In this document: positions 45,870 to 56,828 of the stretch, piece after piece
Numbering within the stretch: the stretch's first letter is position 1
How the letters are laid out: each line of letters opens with the position of its first letter
Origin: JALUZX01 sp964561605
GTDB lineage: Bacteria; Planctomycetota; UBA1135; JALUZX01
Reading direction: 5' to 3'
DNA length: 64,000 nt
Assembly (NCBI GenBank): GCA_964561605.1
Contig: CAZLQD010000020.1
Location: forward strand, 24,971-88,970
Notes under the pieces: model-generated
Database searches by the model: none
Told to the model about the DNA's origin: nothing
The model's input: only the letters and a program-made list of their open reading frames with translations
Position numbers and translations under genes: made by a program

Positions 45870-47066
45870 ATGAAAAAAGAAGATCTCCTCCGGCTCGGCC
45901 AGGATTCCCTCACCATCCACGCCGGGGAAAGCCCCGACCCCGCCTTCGGCGCCGTAGCACCGCCCCTCTACCAGACCTCCACCTTCGCCTTCGCCTCCCC
46001 CGACCAGGGAGCGGCCCGCTTCAAGGGCGAGGAAGAGGGCTACATCTACACCCGCATCGCCAACCCCACCATCGACAGGCTGGAGGAGAAGATCGCCGCC
46101 CTCGAGGGGGGAGCCGGCGCCCTGGCCTGTTCCAGCGGGATGGGGGCCATCGCCACCCTCTACTTCTCCCTTCTCTCCGCCGGGGACCACGTGGTGGCCA
46201 CGTCCTCCCTCTACGGCCCTTCCCGGACCCTGCTGGAAAGGGAGTTCTCCCGGTTCGGCGTAACCTCCACCTGGGTCGACACGGGGGACATCGATGCCGT
46301 CAAGGCCGCATTGAGGCCCGAGACGAAGCTCCTCTACCTGGAGACCCCGGCGAATCCCACCATCCGGCTCACCGATATCGCCGCCTGTTCCGCTCTCTGC
46401 AAGGAGAAGGGAATCCTCGTGGCCGTGGACAACACCTTCGCCTCCCCCATCCTCCAGAAACCCCTGGAGCTCGGGGCGGACATCTCCCTCCACAGCGTAA
46501 CCAAGTTCATCAACGGCCACACCGACGTGGTGGGAGGGATCCTGGTCTTCAAGGACCCTGAGATCCAGGAAAGGGTGGTCAAGCCCTGGCAGATGGTGGG
46601 AGCCACCATGGATCCCCACCAGGCCTGGCTGGTCCTTCGGGGAGCCAAGACCTTGAAGATGCGGGTCGAGAAGGCCCAGGCAAACGCCATGGAGGTGGCC
46701 CGGATGCTCGAGGCCCACCCGGAAGTGGAGTGGGTCCTCTACCCCGGCCTGGAGAGCCACCCCCAGTACGAACTGGCCCGGCGCCAGATGAAGGGACCGG
46801 GCTCCCTCATCTCCTTCCAGTTGAAGGGCGGCCTGGAGGAGGGGAAGCAGGTCCTGGAGCGGGTGAAGCTCTGCACCCTGGCAGTCTCCCTGGGGGGGGT
46901 GGAGACCCTCATTCAGCATCCGGCCAGCATGACCCACGCCGGAATGGGAGCCGAGGCCCGGGCCCAGGCGGGCATCTCCGACGGGCTCATCCGGCTCTCC
47001 GTAGGTTGCGAGGACGCCGCCGATCTGACGGCCGACCTGAAACAGGCCCTGGATTCCCTGGCCTGA
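45870..47066 (+). CDS. Cys/Met metabolism PLP enzyme (methionine gamma-lyase or cystathionine gamma-synthase/lyase)
   Basis: 398 residues. Family marks are VAPPLYQTSTFAFASPD, YIYTRIANPTIDRLEEK, the LSAGDHVVATSSLYG loop, the PLP-contact region LETPANPTIRLTDI and the lysine in SVTKFINGHTDVVGG. The loop after LYG is PSR rather than the CTF seen in most methionine gamma-lyases, so cystathionine gamma-synthase or lyase remains possible. It transforms Cys/Met-type substrates in the cytosol. Length is typical. Confidence 0.82.
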   Translation: MKKEDLLRLGQDSLTIHAGESPDPAFGAVAPPLYQTSTFAFASPDQGAARFKGEEEGYIYTRIANPTIDRLEEKIAALEGGAGALACSSGMGAIATLYFSLLSAGDHVVATSSLYGPSRTLLEREFSRFGVTSTWVDTGDIDAVKAALRPETKLLYLETPANPTIRLTDIAACSALCKEKGILVAVDNTFASPILQKPLELGADISLHSVTKFINGHTDVVGGILVFKDPEIQERVVKPWQMVGATMDPHQAWLVLRGAKTLKMRVEKAQANAMEVARMLEAHPEVEWVLYPGLESHPQYELARRQMKGPGSLISFQLKGGLEEGKQVLERVKLCTLAVSLGGVETLIQHPASMTHAGMGAEARAQAGISDGLIRLSVGCEDAADLTADLKQALDSLA

Positions 47067-47204
47067 GAGATCCCGCTCTACTCGAAGTTCCGCGGGAGGG
47101 GGCAGGAGGGACGGGAGCCCTCGAGAGCCGCCGGGACCGGGGGGAACGGCAGGGGCGGCCCGCCCCGTTCCTCCCCGCCCGTTTCCGCCCCAGGATGGAA
47201 AGAA

Positions 47205-47221
47205 GACCCTCGACGAGGGTC
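47205..47221. terminator. Hairpin between convergent genes
   Basis: GACCCTC and GAGGGTC form a seven-base stem with a GAC loop. It lies between the PLP enzyme gene and the FmdB gene, which converge. There is no clear T tract, so it is only a candidate terminator. Confidence 0.35.
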
Positions 47222-47234
47222 AGCCCCTGGGGGC

Positions 47235-47438
47235 TCAGGTGAAGGGCCCGCAACTGGGAGTGTAGCTCCCCCCTCCACCTCCCCCGGACCGGGAGGAGAA
47301 GTGGCTCCCTTCCTTGCGCACCGACTCGTTGCTCCCGCACTTGGGACAAGTCTGGGGATCGTCCCTTTGGGTGAAGGAGAGGACGAGCTTCTCGAACTCG
47401 TGGCCGCACTTGGTGCACTTGTAGGAAAAGAGAGGCAT
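47235..47438 (-). CDS. FmdB-type zinc ribbon protein
   Basis: 67 residues from the ATG at 47438, which has GAGGTGAG just ahead of it. YKCTKCGHEFEKL and CPKCGSNES form the four-cysteine zinc site of FmdB regulators. The tail is glycine- and serine-rich (SRSGGGGGGSYTPSC), as in many family members. It probably binds nucleic acid or acts as a regulator. The molecular target is unknown. Confidence 0.85.
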   Translation of the reverse strand: MPLFSYKCTKCGHEFEKLVLSFTQRDDPQTCPKCGSNESVRKEGSHFSSRSGGGGGGSYTPSCGPFT

Positions 47439-47652
47439 CACTCACCTCGTTTTCTCTGGTCTTCCGGTTCTTCCCCGCCCGGCCGGACGGGGTGGGGTCT
47501 CTTGCGTTTCTCCTTCTTCCGCAGAGAACCCCACTAGATACGGTCTTTTTTCACATCTATGTCGGCGACTCAACCCCCTTGGTTGAGGGGAATGGTAGGG
47601 AATGTTTCATGGCGAGACAATCCCCCTTCCCGGCGCCCCGGAAAGAGCCGTC

Positions 47653-49698
47653 TCAGACCTGCTTCCCTTCCCGGGCGAGAAGATCCAGGAAGTCCTTCTC
47701 CTCCAGGATCCGGAGGCCGAGCTTCCGGGCCTTCTCCAACTTGGATCCCGCACCCGGGCCGGCCACCAGGTGGGTGACCTTCCTGGAGACGGAATCCACC
47801 GTCTTTCCCCCCAGCTCCTCCACCAGTTCCCGGGCCCTGTCCCGGGTGAAGGACTCCAGCTTCCCCGTGAAGCACCAGGTGGTCCCCGCCAGGGGGCCCC
47901 GGCCGGGCTCCCTCGAGACGGGCCGCACGCCGGCCCGGGCCAGGCGCTCCAGGAAACGCTGGTTCTCGGGGAGGGAGAAGAAGGTCCGGATGGAGCGGGA
48001 GACTTCGGGGCCGACACCATCCACCTCCTGGAGTTCCTCTTCTCCCGCCTGGGCCAGGGCCTCCAGGCTTCCGAAGTGGGCCGCCAGGTCCCGGGCGGTG
48101 GTCTCCCCCACTCCACGGATGCCCAGGGCGAAGAGGAAACGGGCCAGGGTGGGCCTCTTGGCCCGCTCGATCTGCTCCACCAGGTTCTCGAAGGACTTCT
48201 TCCCCCACCGGGGCAAGGCCAGGATCTCCTTCTCCCTGCCGGGAAGGTCGAATATGTCCGCCGGACTCTTCAGGAGCCCCGCCTCCATGAGCTGGTCCAC
48301 GTACTTGGGCCCGAGCCTGTCGATGTCCAGGGCCCGCCGCTGGGCCATGTGGAGGATCCTCGCCCGGATCTGGGCGGGACAGGAGACGTTCGTGCAGAAG
48401 TAGAAGGCCCCCTCCTTCAAGGTCTCGGCCCCGCAGACGGGACACCTTTCGGGCATCCGGAAAGGACGGGCCCCCTTTGGACGCTCGCTCTTCACCACCT
48501 CCACCACGGCGGGGATCACGTCGCCCGCCCTTTCGACGATCACCGTGTCCCCCACCCGCACGTCCCGCTCCCTCAGGATCTCCTCGTTGTGCAAAGTGGC
48601 TCTCTGGACGGTCGCTCCTCCAAGGTCCACAGGTTCCAGGAGGGCCACGGGCGTCAGGGTCCCGACCCGCCCCACCTGGACCACGATGTCCTTCACCTTG
48701 GTCCGGGCCCGCCGGGGCGGGAACTTGAAGGCCAGGATCCAACGGGGTGTCCTGGCCGTCCGGCCCAGGCGTTCCTGGAGCTCCAGGGAATTGACCTTGG
48801 CCACGATCCCGTCCATCTCGTAGGGAAGGTCCTCCCGGCGGGCCTCCAGCTCCCGGTGGAAGTCGATCACGTCATCAATAGATGCGCAAAGACGCATTTC
48901 CGGGGCGATCCGGAACCCCCAGCGCTCCACCTGGTGGATGAGCTCCCAGTAGGTCTCGAAGGAGACCCCCTCCAAGGCCCCCACCCCCCAGGAGATGAAC
49001 TCCAGCCCGCGCTCGGCCACCTCGGCGGGATCGAGCCTCTTCAGGGTCCCGGCCACGGCGTTCCGGGCGTTCCGGAAGGGCGTGGCCGTGGTCGTCTCGG
49101 CCTCTTCCCGGAGCTTCCGGAAGTTCTCCTTGGAGAGGAGGACCTCGCCGCGGATCTCCACCAGGTCCGGGACGGGACCGCCCTCCTCCAGGAGCCTGAG
49201 GGGGATGGAGCGGATGGTCTTCAGGTTGGCCGTAATCACCTCCCCCCTGACCCCGTCTCCGCGGGTGAGGCCCTGGACGAGGAGACCTCCCCGGTAGACC
49301 AGGTTGGCCGAGACGCCGTCGTACTTGGGCTCCGCCACGTATTCCACGGGCACGCCGGGTTCCAGGGAGAGGAAGCGCTTCACCCGGGCGTCGAATTCCC
49401 TCACCTCCCCCTCGCCGAAGAGGGACTCGATGGAGAGCATGGGGACCCTGTGGCGTGCCGTGGGAAAGCCGCTTCCCTTCGGAACGGGCGCCCCCACCCG
49501 CTGGGTGGGGGAATCGGGAGTCCTGAGGGAGGGATACTTCTCCTCCAGTTCCTTCAGTTCCCTGAAGAGGCGATCGTATTCGGCGTCACTGATTTCCGGG
49601 GCGCCCAGGTTGTAGTAGAGGTGGTCGTGCCGGGCCAGGATCCTCCTCAGCTCCGCGGCCCGCTCCGCCGCCTTCCTGGGAACCTCTCCGGGGCTCAT
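47653..49698 (-). CDS. ligA: NAD+-dependent DNA ligase
   Basis: 681 residues, normal for LigA. The order is the Ia domain (YDRLFRELKELEE), adenylation domain with the AEPKYDGVSANLVYRGG nucleophile lysine, OB fold (VGRVGTLTPVALL), zinc finger (CPVCGAETL, CTNVSCPAQI), helix-hairpin-helix repeats and a C-terminal BRCT domain (LAGTTWCFTGKLESF). It seals nicks using NAD+. It is the best-known housekeeping gene in the window and can be used for phylogenetic placement. Confidence 0.95.
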   Translation of the reverse strand: MSPGEVPRKAAERAAELRRILARHDHLYYNLGAPEISDAEYDRLFRELKELEEKYPSLRTPDSPTQRVGAPVPKGSGFPTARHRVPMLSIESLFGEGEVREFDARVKRFLSLEPGVPVEYVAEPKYDGVSANLVYRGGLLVQGLTRGDGVRGEVITANLKTIRSIPLRLLEEGGPVPDLVEIRGEVLLSKENFRKLREEAETTTATPFRNARNAVAGTLKRLDPAEVAERGLEFISWGVGALEGVSFETYWELIHQVERWGFRIAPEMRLCASIDDVIDFHRELEARREDLPYEMDGIVAKVNSLELQERLGRTARTPRWILAFKFPPRRARTKVKDIVVQVGRVGTLTPVALLEPVDLGGATVQRATLHNEEILRERDVRVGDTVIVERAGDVIPAVVEVVKSERPKGARPFRMPERCPVCGAETLKEGAFYFCTNVSCPAQIRARILHMAQRRALDIDRLGPKYVDQLMEAGLLKSPADIFDLPGREKEILALPRWGKKSFENLVEQIERAKRPTLARFLFALGIRGVGETTARDLAAHFGSLEALAQAGEEELQEVDGVGPEVSRSIRTFFSLPENQRFLERLARAGVRPVSREPGRGPLAGTTWCFTGKLESFTRDRARELVEELGGKTVDSVSRKVTHLVAGPGAGSKLEKARKLGLRILEEKDFLDLLAREGKQV

Positions 49699-49868
49699 CT
49701 CTCTTCCGCCTCCCGGGGACCTGGGGACGCCCCCTCGCTCTGGGTCCGCTCCCCGCCCTCCCCCAGGGCGGGAATTCTAACCTCACCGGCCGGGGCCGCC
49801 CCTCCCCGGGCCGGGAAAGGGCGGAGTTTCCTTGGGAGAGGGCCTCCTCCTTTCTATCCTGGTCCTCC

Positions 49869-50954
49869 ATGGGAGGACTCCAAGAACGCCTGGGCCGGCT
49901 CCTGGACCGGTGGAAGGCCCGCCTTCCCCGGAAGGGGCGTCCCGCCGGGGCGGGCCCGTCCCCCGGCCCGGACCGGGCCGGCGAGGCCCACCCCGTCCTC
50001 GTCGTGGGGGGACGGGTGGCCCGCAGGGGGAGGACCCTCCTGTCGGATCTCCAGTTCCTGGTCCCCCGGGGCAGGCTCGCCGCACTGGTGGGAGAGGAAG
50101 GATCGGGAAAGACGGCCCTCTTGGAGACCCTCTCGGGGGTCCGCCTTCCCGCCGGGGGGAGGATCCTCCTCTTCGGCCTGGACCCGGCGGTCTCCTCCCG
50201 GGAGATCCGGAGAAGGGCGGCCTTCCTTCCCTCCACCCTCCCCCGCAGGCCGGGCTGGCCCCTCAAGCGCCACCTCTTCCACCAGGGGGCCCTCTGCGGG
50301 CTCTCCCGCGAGGAGACGGAGAAGCGCATCCGCCGCCTCACTCTCCGCTTCGGCCTGGAGGGCCGCCTCTCCCTGGAGATCCCATCCCTCCCCCCCCTCT
50401 TCCGGGCCTTCGCCGGTCTCACTTGGGCCCTGGTGCGCAACCCTCTCCTCTTGTGCGTGGACGAACCTCCCCTGGGCTGGAACCGCGCCCTCCGGCGCGC
50501 CTTCTGGCGGGAGCTGGCCGGGCTTCGGGACCAGGGCCTCACCCTGGTCGCGGCCACCAGGCATCCTTCCGAGGCCTGGCGCTTCGCCGACGAGGTCATG
50601 GCCCTGGAAGGGGGGAAGCTCACCTTCCCCGGCCCGGACGAGATGATCCAGAAGGGAGGCCTGGTGAGCGCCCTGGAGATCCTCCTGGACAAACCTCCGG
50701 CCATCCTCCCCCCCGAGCTGGCCGCCTTCCGGCCCGAGATCGACGGGAGGACCTTGCGGATCCGCCTCTCCGACCCGGGAAGCCAACTGGGGGACGTCGT
50801 GGAAGCGGTCCTCCAGGCAGGGTTCCACATCGAGGACCTGGGAATCCTGGACTCCGACTGGGTGGAGGAGGCCCTCAGGGGGGAGAGCCCCCACCCGGCC
50901 CGCCCCGCAGGGAAGGCCGGAAAAGGACCCGGAAGACCAGGAGGCCCCCAGTGA
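49869..50954 (+). CDS. ABC transporter ATP-binding protein with degenerate signature
   Basis: 361 residues. The Walker A is GEEGSGKT (residues about 75-82), the Walker B PLLLCVDEPPLG, and an H-loop histidine may be in TRHPSE. The usual LSGGQ signature is not visible between Asp/Glu boundaries (IPSLPPLFRAFAGLTWAL instead). ATP turnover may therefore be altered. The final 100 residues resemble a substrate- or regulation-linked tail (DGRTLRIRLSDPGSQLGDVV). The next gene overlaps by four bases, giving a two-part exporter. Confidence 0.68.
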   Translation: MGGLQERLGRLLDRWKARLPRKGRPAGAGPSPGPDRAGEAHPVLVVGGRVARRGRTLLSDLQFLVPRGRLAALVGEEGSGKTALLETLSGVRLPAGGRILLFGLDPAVSSREIRRRAAFLPSTLPRRPGWPLKRHLFHQGALCGLSREETEKRIRRLTLRFGLEGRLSLEIPSLPPLFRAFAGLTWALVRNPLLLCVDEPPLGWNRALRRAFWRELAGLRDQGLTLVAATRHPSEAWRFADEVMALEGGKLTFPGPDEMIQKGGLVSALEILLDKPPAILPPELAAFRPEIDGRTLRIRLSDPGSQLGDVVEAVLQAGFHIEDLGILDSDWVEEALRGESPHPARPAGKAGKGPGRPGGPQ

Positions 50955-51697
50955 ATCCCGGAATCCCGGCCCACCTCAAGGAAACGACCCAGATCGTCCT
51001 GGAAGGAGCGGCGGAGACGATCCTTCCTCCGGCGGTCCTCTCTCTGTGCGTCCTGGCCCTGGCGGCCTCTCACCCCGCCCCCCCGAGCCTGGAAGGCCTC
51101 ACTCTCCCGGCCTGGCTCACGGCGGGCCTTGCCGCGGCGGCCGCCTCGTACGGGGCCTTCTCCGCCCTCCTCCATCTCATGGAACAGATGGAGGTCCGGG
51201 GGATCCTCCGGGAGGTCCTGGCCGCTCCCCTGGGAGGAGGAGGCCTGGCCCTTGCCTGGCTCCTGCCCTCCACCCTGGCGGGCTTCGCCGCCGGCCTGGT
51301 GGTCCTGGGTCTGGGCGGGAGAATCACGGGGTTGGAAACGACCCTCCCGCCCCTGGCGCCCCTCCTCCTCTCGGCGGCCTTCTTCGCCGGACTGGCCCTG
51401 CCGGCCTGGCTCTTCCTCCCCCAAAACTGGGGAACCCCCTTCCGGCTCTACATCCTCCCTCTCCTGGTCCTGGGAGGCGCCCTGGCCCCTGCAGAGGCCT
51501 GGAGTTCCACCGCCCGGGGGCTCCTTCTCCTGGATCCGGCCTACCAGGGAGCGGCCGCCCTGAGGGGGTTTCTCTCCCCGGCCACCAGGGGAATCCAGCC
51601 TGTCTGGCTCCTGGGAATCCTCCTGGCCCTCTCGGCGGGTTTCTGGTCCTTCTCCCTGGACCTCTGCCGGAGGGGCCTGGGCCTCAGGACCAGGTAG
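50951..51697 (+). CDS. ABC-2-type permease-like membrane protein
   Basis: 248 residues from a GTG overlapping the ATPase gene's stop. Six hydrophobic segments are visible: AVLSLCVLALAAS, AWLTAGLAAAAASYGAFSAL, LAWLLPSTLAGFAAGLVVLG, LAPLLLSAAFFAGLALPAWL, LYILPLLVLGGALA and WLLGILLALSAGF. It likely forms the membrane half of a two-gene exporter with 49869-50954. The substrate is unknown. Confidence 0.68.
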   Translation: MNPGIPAHLKETTQIVLEGAAETILPPAVLSLCVLALAASHPAPPSLEGLTLPAWLTAGLAAAAASYGAFSALLHLMEQMEVRGILREVLAAPLGGGGLALAWLLPSTLAGFAAGLVVLGLGGRITGLETTLPPLAPLLLSAAFFAGLALPAWLFLPQNWGTPFRLYILPLLVLGGALAPAEAWSSTARGLLLLDPAYQGAAALRGFLSPATRGIQPVWLLGILLALSAGFWSFSLDLCRRGLGLRTR

Positions 51698-51719
51698 GTC
51701 CCTCCCGGGAAAAGGCGCA

Positions 51720-52706
51720 CTAGTTTCCGGAACGCAGGAAACGGGCCGCCGCCTTGGCCGCCCCGAGACCCGAAAAGAAACACCACTGTCCCCCGTGGTT
51801 TCCGCCGAGAAGATTCCCTGCGGCGAAACACCCCTTCGAAGAAAGGGCCGTTCCCCTCGCATCGAGGAGGAGCCGGCTCCCCGGGTCCACCGGCGCCCCC
51901 GCCCCTGCCAGGAGCTCCGAGTTGGGAACGAGAACCCCGCTCAGGAAGAGGGCGTCCCCCCGGACCGGAGGGCCTCCCTCGAGATCCAGGACCATCTCCC
52001 CTCCTCCTGCATCCCGCACGGTGGCCCCCTTCGCCCCGGTCCATCCGGGCTTGACCCATCTCCGGAAATAGAGCCGTGCCGCCAGGGAGGCACGGGGGCG
52101 GGGCGGAAGGTCCACCATCCGGACCTCCTCCGCCCCGGAGACCCCGAGTTCCGCCGCCGCCGAGAAGGACACCAGGTCCGATCCGGCCAGGACGGGCCTC
52201 TTCCAACCCGGCCGGCCCCCGCGGCGGAGGAACTCCAGGAATTGCATGGTATGGAAGAGTCGGCCCGTCCGCGCCCCGGCGATCCAGCCCCGCTCGCCGG
52301 CCGTCTCCTCCCGGGCTCCCGTGGCGAAGACCAGGGCCTCGGCCTCCAGGCGATACCGTCCCTTCTCCGGGTGGACCACAAGGAGGCTCCGCTCCTCCAG
52401 GTTCACCTCCAGGACTGCGGTCTCCAGTCGGATCTCCGCCCCCGCCGCCTGGGCCTTCTCCAGGATGGGACCGACGAACTCGGGCCCCCGAACCACACGT
52501 CCCCTCGTATAGAGCACGTAGGTAGGGGGAGCGGGAGGCCGGGAGGGGTAACGGGCCGGGACGCCTCCCGCCTCGGGCCACCTTTCCAGGACCACCAGGG
52601 GTTTCACCCCCCGCCGGGCGAGCCCCAGGGCCGCACCGAGCCCGGCGGGCCCTGCGCCCACGACGACGGCGGCCGCCTCTTCCCGGGGGATTCCTTCCGT
52701 CTTCAT
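51720..52706 (-). CDS. FAD-dependent oxidoreductase, GlpB-like partner
   Basis: 328 residues from the ATG at 52706; that ATG overlaps the GlpA-like stop by four bases. AVVVGAGPAGLGAALGLARR is the FAD loop, and a second Rossmann-like segment appears in LVFATGAREETAG. The family is the pyridine nucleotide-disulfide reductase class without the redox CxxC, as in partner subunits of anaerobic glycerol-3-phosphate dehydrogenase. Coupled expression with the GlpA-like gene supports one complex. NLLGGNHGGQWCFFS is near the C-terminus. Confidence 0.68.
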   Translation of the reverse strand: MKTEGIPREEAAAVVVGAGPAGLGAALGLARRGVKPLVVLERWPEAGGVPARYPSRPPAPPTYVLYTRGRVVRGPEFVGPILEKAQAAGAEIRLETAVLEVNLEERSLLVVHPEKGRYRLEAEALVFATGAREETAGERGWIAGARTGRLFHTMQFLEFLRRGGRPGWKRPVLAGSDLVSFSAAAELGVSGAEEVRMVDLPPRPRASLAARLYFRRWVKPGWTGAKGATVRDAGGGEMVLDLEGGPPVRGDALFLSGVLVPNSELLAGAGAPVDPGSRLLLDARGTALSSKGCFAAGNLLGGNHGGQWCFFSGLGAAKAAARFLRSGN

Positions 52707-54286
52707 CGCCCGGCCTCCCCCGCCCCGCCGGCGGAAAGGATCTCCGTTCCAGGCCCCCTCTTGGTGATCCGCTCCAAGGGAATCCCCAGTTTCACGCTCA
52801 TCACCCCGGCCGCCCGGGCCAGGCAGTTGAAACCCTGGCACCGGCCCGTGGAAAGGCGGGTCCTTCGCTTCAGGGCGTCCAAGGTCCTGGGCCTGAGGGG
52901 AGAGTCCAGGGCATCCAGGATCTCTCCCAGGGAGACCTGCTCGCAGAAGCAGACCAGCCTCCCGTAGTCGGGCCGGGAGGCCAGGCGCTCCGGGTCCTCG
53001 AAGGGGCGGCGCCACCATCCGGGAAGGCAGGATTCGGGCCGGGAGAAAGAGGCCTCCGGGTCCTCCTCGAAAGGGAGCCAGCCCTCCTCCACCATCCCTT
53101 CCAGGAGGTACCGGGCCAGGGCCGGTGAGGAGGTGAGGCCCGTGGAGCGGATCCCCGTCACGGTGAGGATGCCCTTGTGCCCCCCGTCGTTCCGCCTCAC
53201 CTGGTAGCTCCCCTGGGTGCAATTGCACCGGGCCCCGGCGTAACGAACGATCGGCCTGTGGGCCGCCAGGGAGGGACACATCTTCTCCGCCGCCAGTCGC
53301 ACTTCCTCCACACCCTCCAGGGTGGTCCAGGTCCCCTCCCGGGAACCGGGGGGAAGGTCCTCGGCCGTGGGACCGGCCAGGAGGTTTCCGAAGATCGTGG
53401 GAGTGACCAGTTTTCCCTTGGTCTTGGCCGTGGGGATGGGAAGGAGAATCCGGTTCACAAGGGGGGCGGCGAGCTTGTCGTAGATCAGGAACTGGCCGCG
53501 CCTTGGATTGATATCGAAAAGTTCCCCGCCGTAGGTCCTGGTGATCTCCCGGCTCCCCAGGCCCGCCGTGTTGACCACCACCCGGGCCTTGAAACGCCGC
53601 CCCCTGGAGTCCACCACGGACTTCACGGAACGACCCGGGTCCTCCACGGAGACCGCCCGCACGCCGAAGAGGACGTCCGTCCCGTTGGCCAGGGCCGTCT
53701 CGGCGAAGGCCACGGGAGCGGTGAAGGGATCGGCGATGCTCTCCCTCGGGACCAGGAGTCCCCCCCGGACCGTTTCCGGCACGTAGGGTTCCAGCTCCCG
53801 CACCCGGGAGGCATCCAGGAGTTCCACGTCCTCCACGCCGTTGGCCAGGGCCTTCTCGTAGAGCGCGGGAAGGATCCCCTCCTGTTCGGCGTCCAGGGCC
53901 AGGACGACTGCGCCGGTCTTCCTGAGGGGGATCTTCAAGTCCCGGGCCAGGTCCGGCCAGAGCCTGGAGGCCCGTGTCACAAGGCGGGATTCCAGGGTTC
54001 CCGGCGAGGCGTCGAAACCGGTGTGGATGATGGCGCTGTTCCCCTTGCTGGTTCCCTCGCCCACGTCGAACTTCTCCTCCAGGAGGAGGATCCGCAGGCG
54101 GAACCGGGAAAGCTCCATGGCCAGGGCGCACCCGACCACACCGGCCCCGAGGATCACCACGTCGTAGGGATCCTTCCCGAGCTGGGAGGGATCCCGGAAT
54201 TCCAGGTCCTCTCCGCAACCGGGCCAGTCGTAGAAAACCCGCCCCCGCGGAGGGGACCCGGCGGAACCGCTTTCATGCATAATCAT
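52703..54286 (-). CDS. GlpA-like FAD dehydrogenase with BFD-type 2Fe-2S domain
   Basis: 527 residues. VVILGAGVVGCALAMELSRF is the FAD loop. Further marks are EGTSKGNSAIIHTGFDA and VNTAGLGS. The C-terminus has LVCFCEQVSLGEI with GRCQGFNC, the BFD-like 2Fe-2S site of anaerobic glycerol-3-phosphate dehydrogenase. The reaction is probably oxidation of glycerol-3-phosphate to DHAP, with electrons passed to a quinone or ferredoxin acceptor. A 2-hydroxyglutarate-type substrate is possible. It starts at MIMHESGSAG; the ATG two codons later is an alternative. Confidence 0.75.
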   Translation of the reverse strand: MIMHESGSAGSPPRGRVFYDWPGCGEDLEFRDPSQLGKDPYDVVILGAGVVGCALAMELSRFRLRILLLEEKFDVGEGTSKGNSAIIHTGFDASPGTLESRLVTRASRLWPDLARDLKIPLRKTGAVVLALDAEQEGILPALYEKALANGVEDVELLDASRVRELEPYVPETVRGGLLVPRESIADPFTAPVAFAETALANGTDVLFGVRAVSVEDPGRSVKSVVDSRGRRFKARVVVNTAGLGSREITRTYGGELFDINPRRGQFLIYDKLAAPLVNRILLPIPTAKTKGKLVTPTIFGNLLAGPTAEDLPPGSREGTWTTLEGVEEVRLAAEKMCPSLAAHRPIVRYAGARCNCTQGSYQVRRNDGGHKGILTVTGIRSTGLTSSPALARYLLEGMVEEGWLPFEEDPEASFSRPESCLPGWWRRPFEDPERLASRPDYGRLVCFCEQVSLGEILDALDSPLRPRTLDALKRRTRLSTGRCQGFNCLARAAGVMSVKLGIPLERITKRGPGTEILSAGGAGEAGR

Positions 54287-54456
54287 TCGCGGCCGTTCCT
54301 GGAAAACCTCGGATGGGTGGAAAGTCGCCGAGGGGCCATCCTAGCCCGGCACCGGGCCTCGAGGAAGGAGGCGCCCGAAGGCGGGGTGAACTTCCGGTCC
54401 GCCCGTGAACGGTCATACGCCCCGGGCGGCGATCCCGCCCGGAACCCGGCCTCCAC

Positions 54457-55047
54457 CTACCTTTTGTCGACGCCCGACTTGTATCGCGTGGAGTTCCGCC
54501 GGATCATCTCCCGGATCTGGCCCACCGAATACCTTGGTGATTTCTCCGGGCCGATGATGTCCTGGCGGATCTGGACGGTGAGAGAGGCCAGGGCCTGGTG
54601 GAGCTTGTTCAAGTCACCTTCGAAACTGTCGTCCGCCGAGATCCTGTTGACCACGTCCAGGAAGGATTGGTACTCGTCCAGGACCTCCGGGGAGGCGATC
54701 ACTGCGAGCTTGTGGGACATGAACTGGAGTCGGACGATCTCGGCCCGGGTGAAACGCTTCAAGAGGGACATCTCCTCCAGGAGGTCCAGGAGCTGCCGGT
54801 AGGTCCCGGTCTTGAGCTCGATGTAGCGGACCCTCTGCTCCTTCTCGATCTCCACGGCCGTCTGGTTGTTCAGGAGAAGGGACGTGATGAAGACCGTGGC
54901 CGTCGTTCCCAGGATGATCAGGACGATCTCCTGGGTGAAAGGAACGCTGTCCGTGACCTTGTAGGCGTAACGGAGGTAGGCGTACCCCGAGACCAGGGTG
55001 AGGAAGGAGAGGAGGAGGTAGAAGACGTTCTTGGAGGTCCTGCTCAT
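54457..55047 (-). CDS. Membrane protein of unknown function
   Basis: 196 residues from the ATG at 55047; upstream in-frame starts have no support. Two hydrophobic segments (VFYLLLSFLTLVSGYAYLRY and IVLIILGTTATVFITSLLLN) are followed by a helical cytosolic part (TGTYRQLLDLLEEMSLLKR, DVVNRISADDSF). I do not recognise a family. Its composition is ordinary. It sits between the dehydrogenase pair and the glycogen genes without obvious coupling. Confidence 0.55.
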   Translation of the reverse strand: MSRTSKNVFYLLLSFLTLVSGYAYLRYAYKVTDSVPFTQEIVLIILGTTATVFITSLLLNNQTAVEIEKEQRVRYIELKTGTYRQLLDLLEEMSLLKRFTRAEIVRLQFMSHKLAVIASPEVLDEYQSFLDVVNRISADDSFEGDLNKLHQALASLTVQIRQDIIGPEKSPRYSVGQIREMIRRNSTRYKSGVDKR

Positions 55048-55217
55048 GAATCGGTGGGGCCCTTCCCGGCCCGAAGAGGAAAAGGGAAGGAAGAGAATAC
55101 CAGGAAGGAGGAGGAGTTCAACGGAAGAAGGACGTCCTCCTTCCGCCGTTACGTCCCGCGGGAGCCCGCGAACCAGGAAGCGACGGACCGGTCCCCGAGC
55201 CCGGGGCGGAAGGTCTC

Positions 55218-56820
<1,603 letters not shown>

Positions 56821-56828
<8 letters not shown>

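Noticed and set aside
47569..47587. Rho-independent terminator after ligA
   Set aside because: A seven-base stem CTCAACC/GGTTGAG with a CCCTT loop exists, but no T tract follows on the ligA strand.
47602..50646. 1014-codon plus-strand open frame antisense to ligA
   Set aside because: It runs across both ligA and the ABC genes and has no domain; it is a high-GC artefact.
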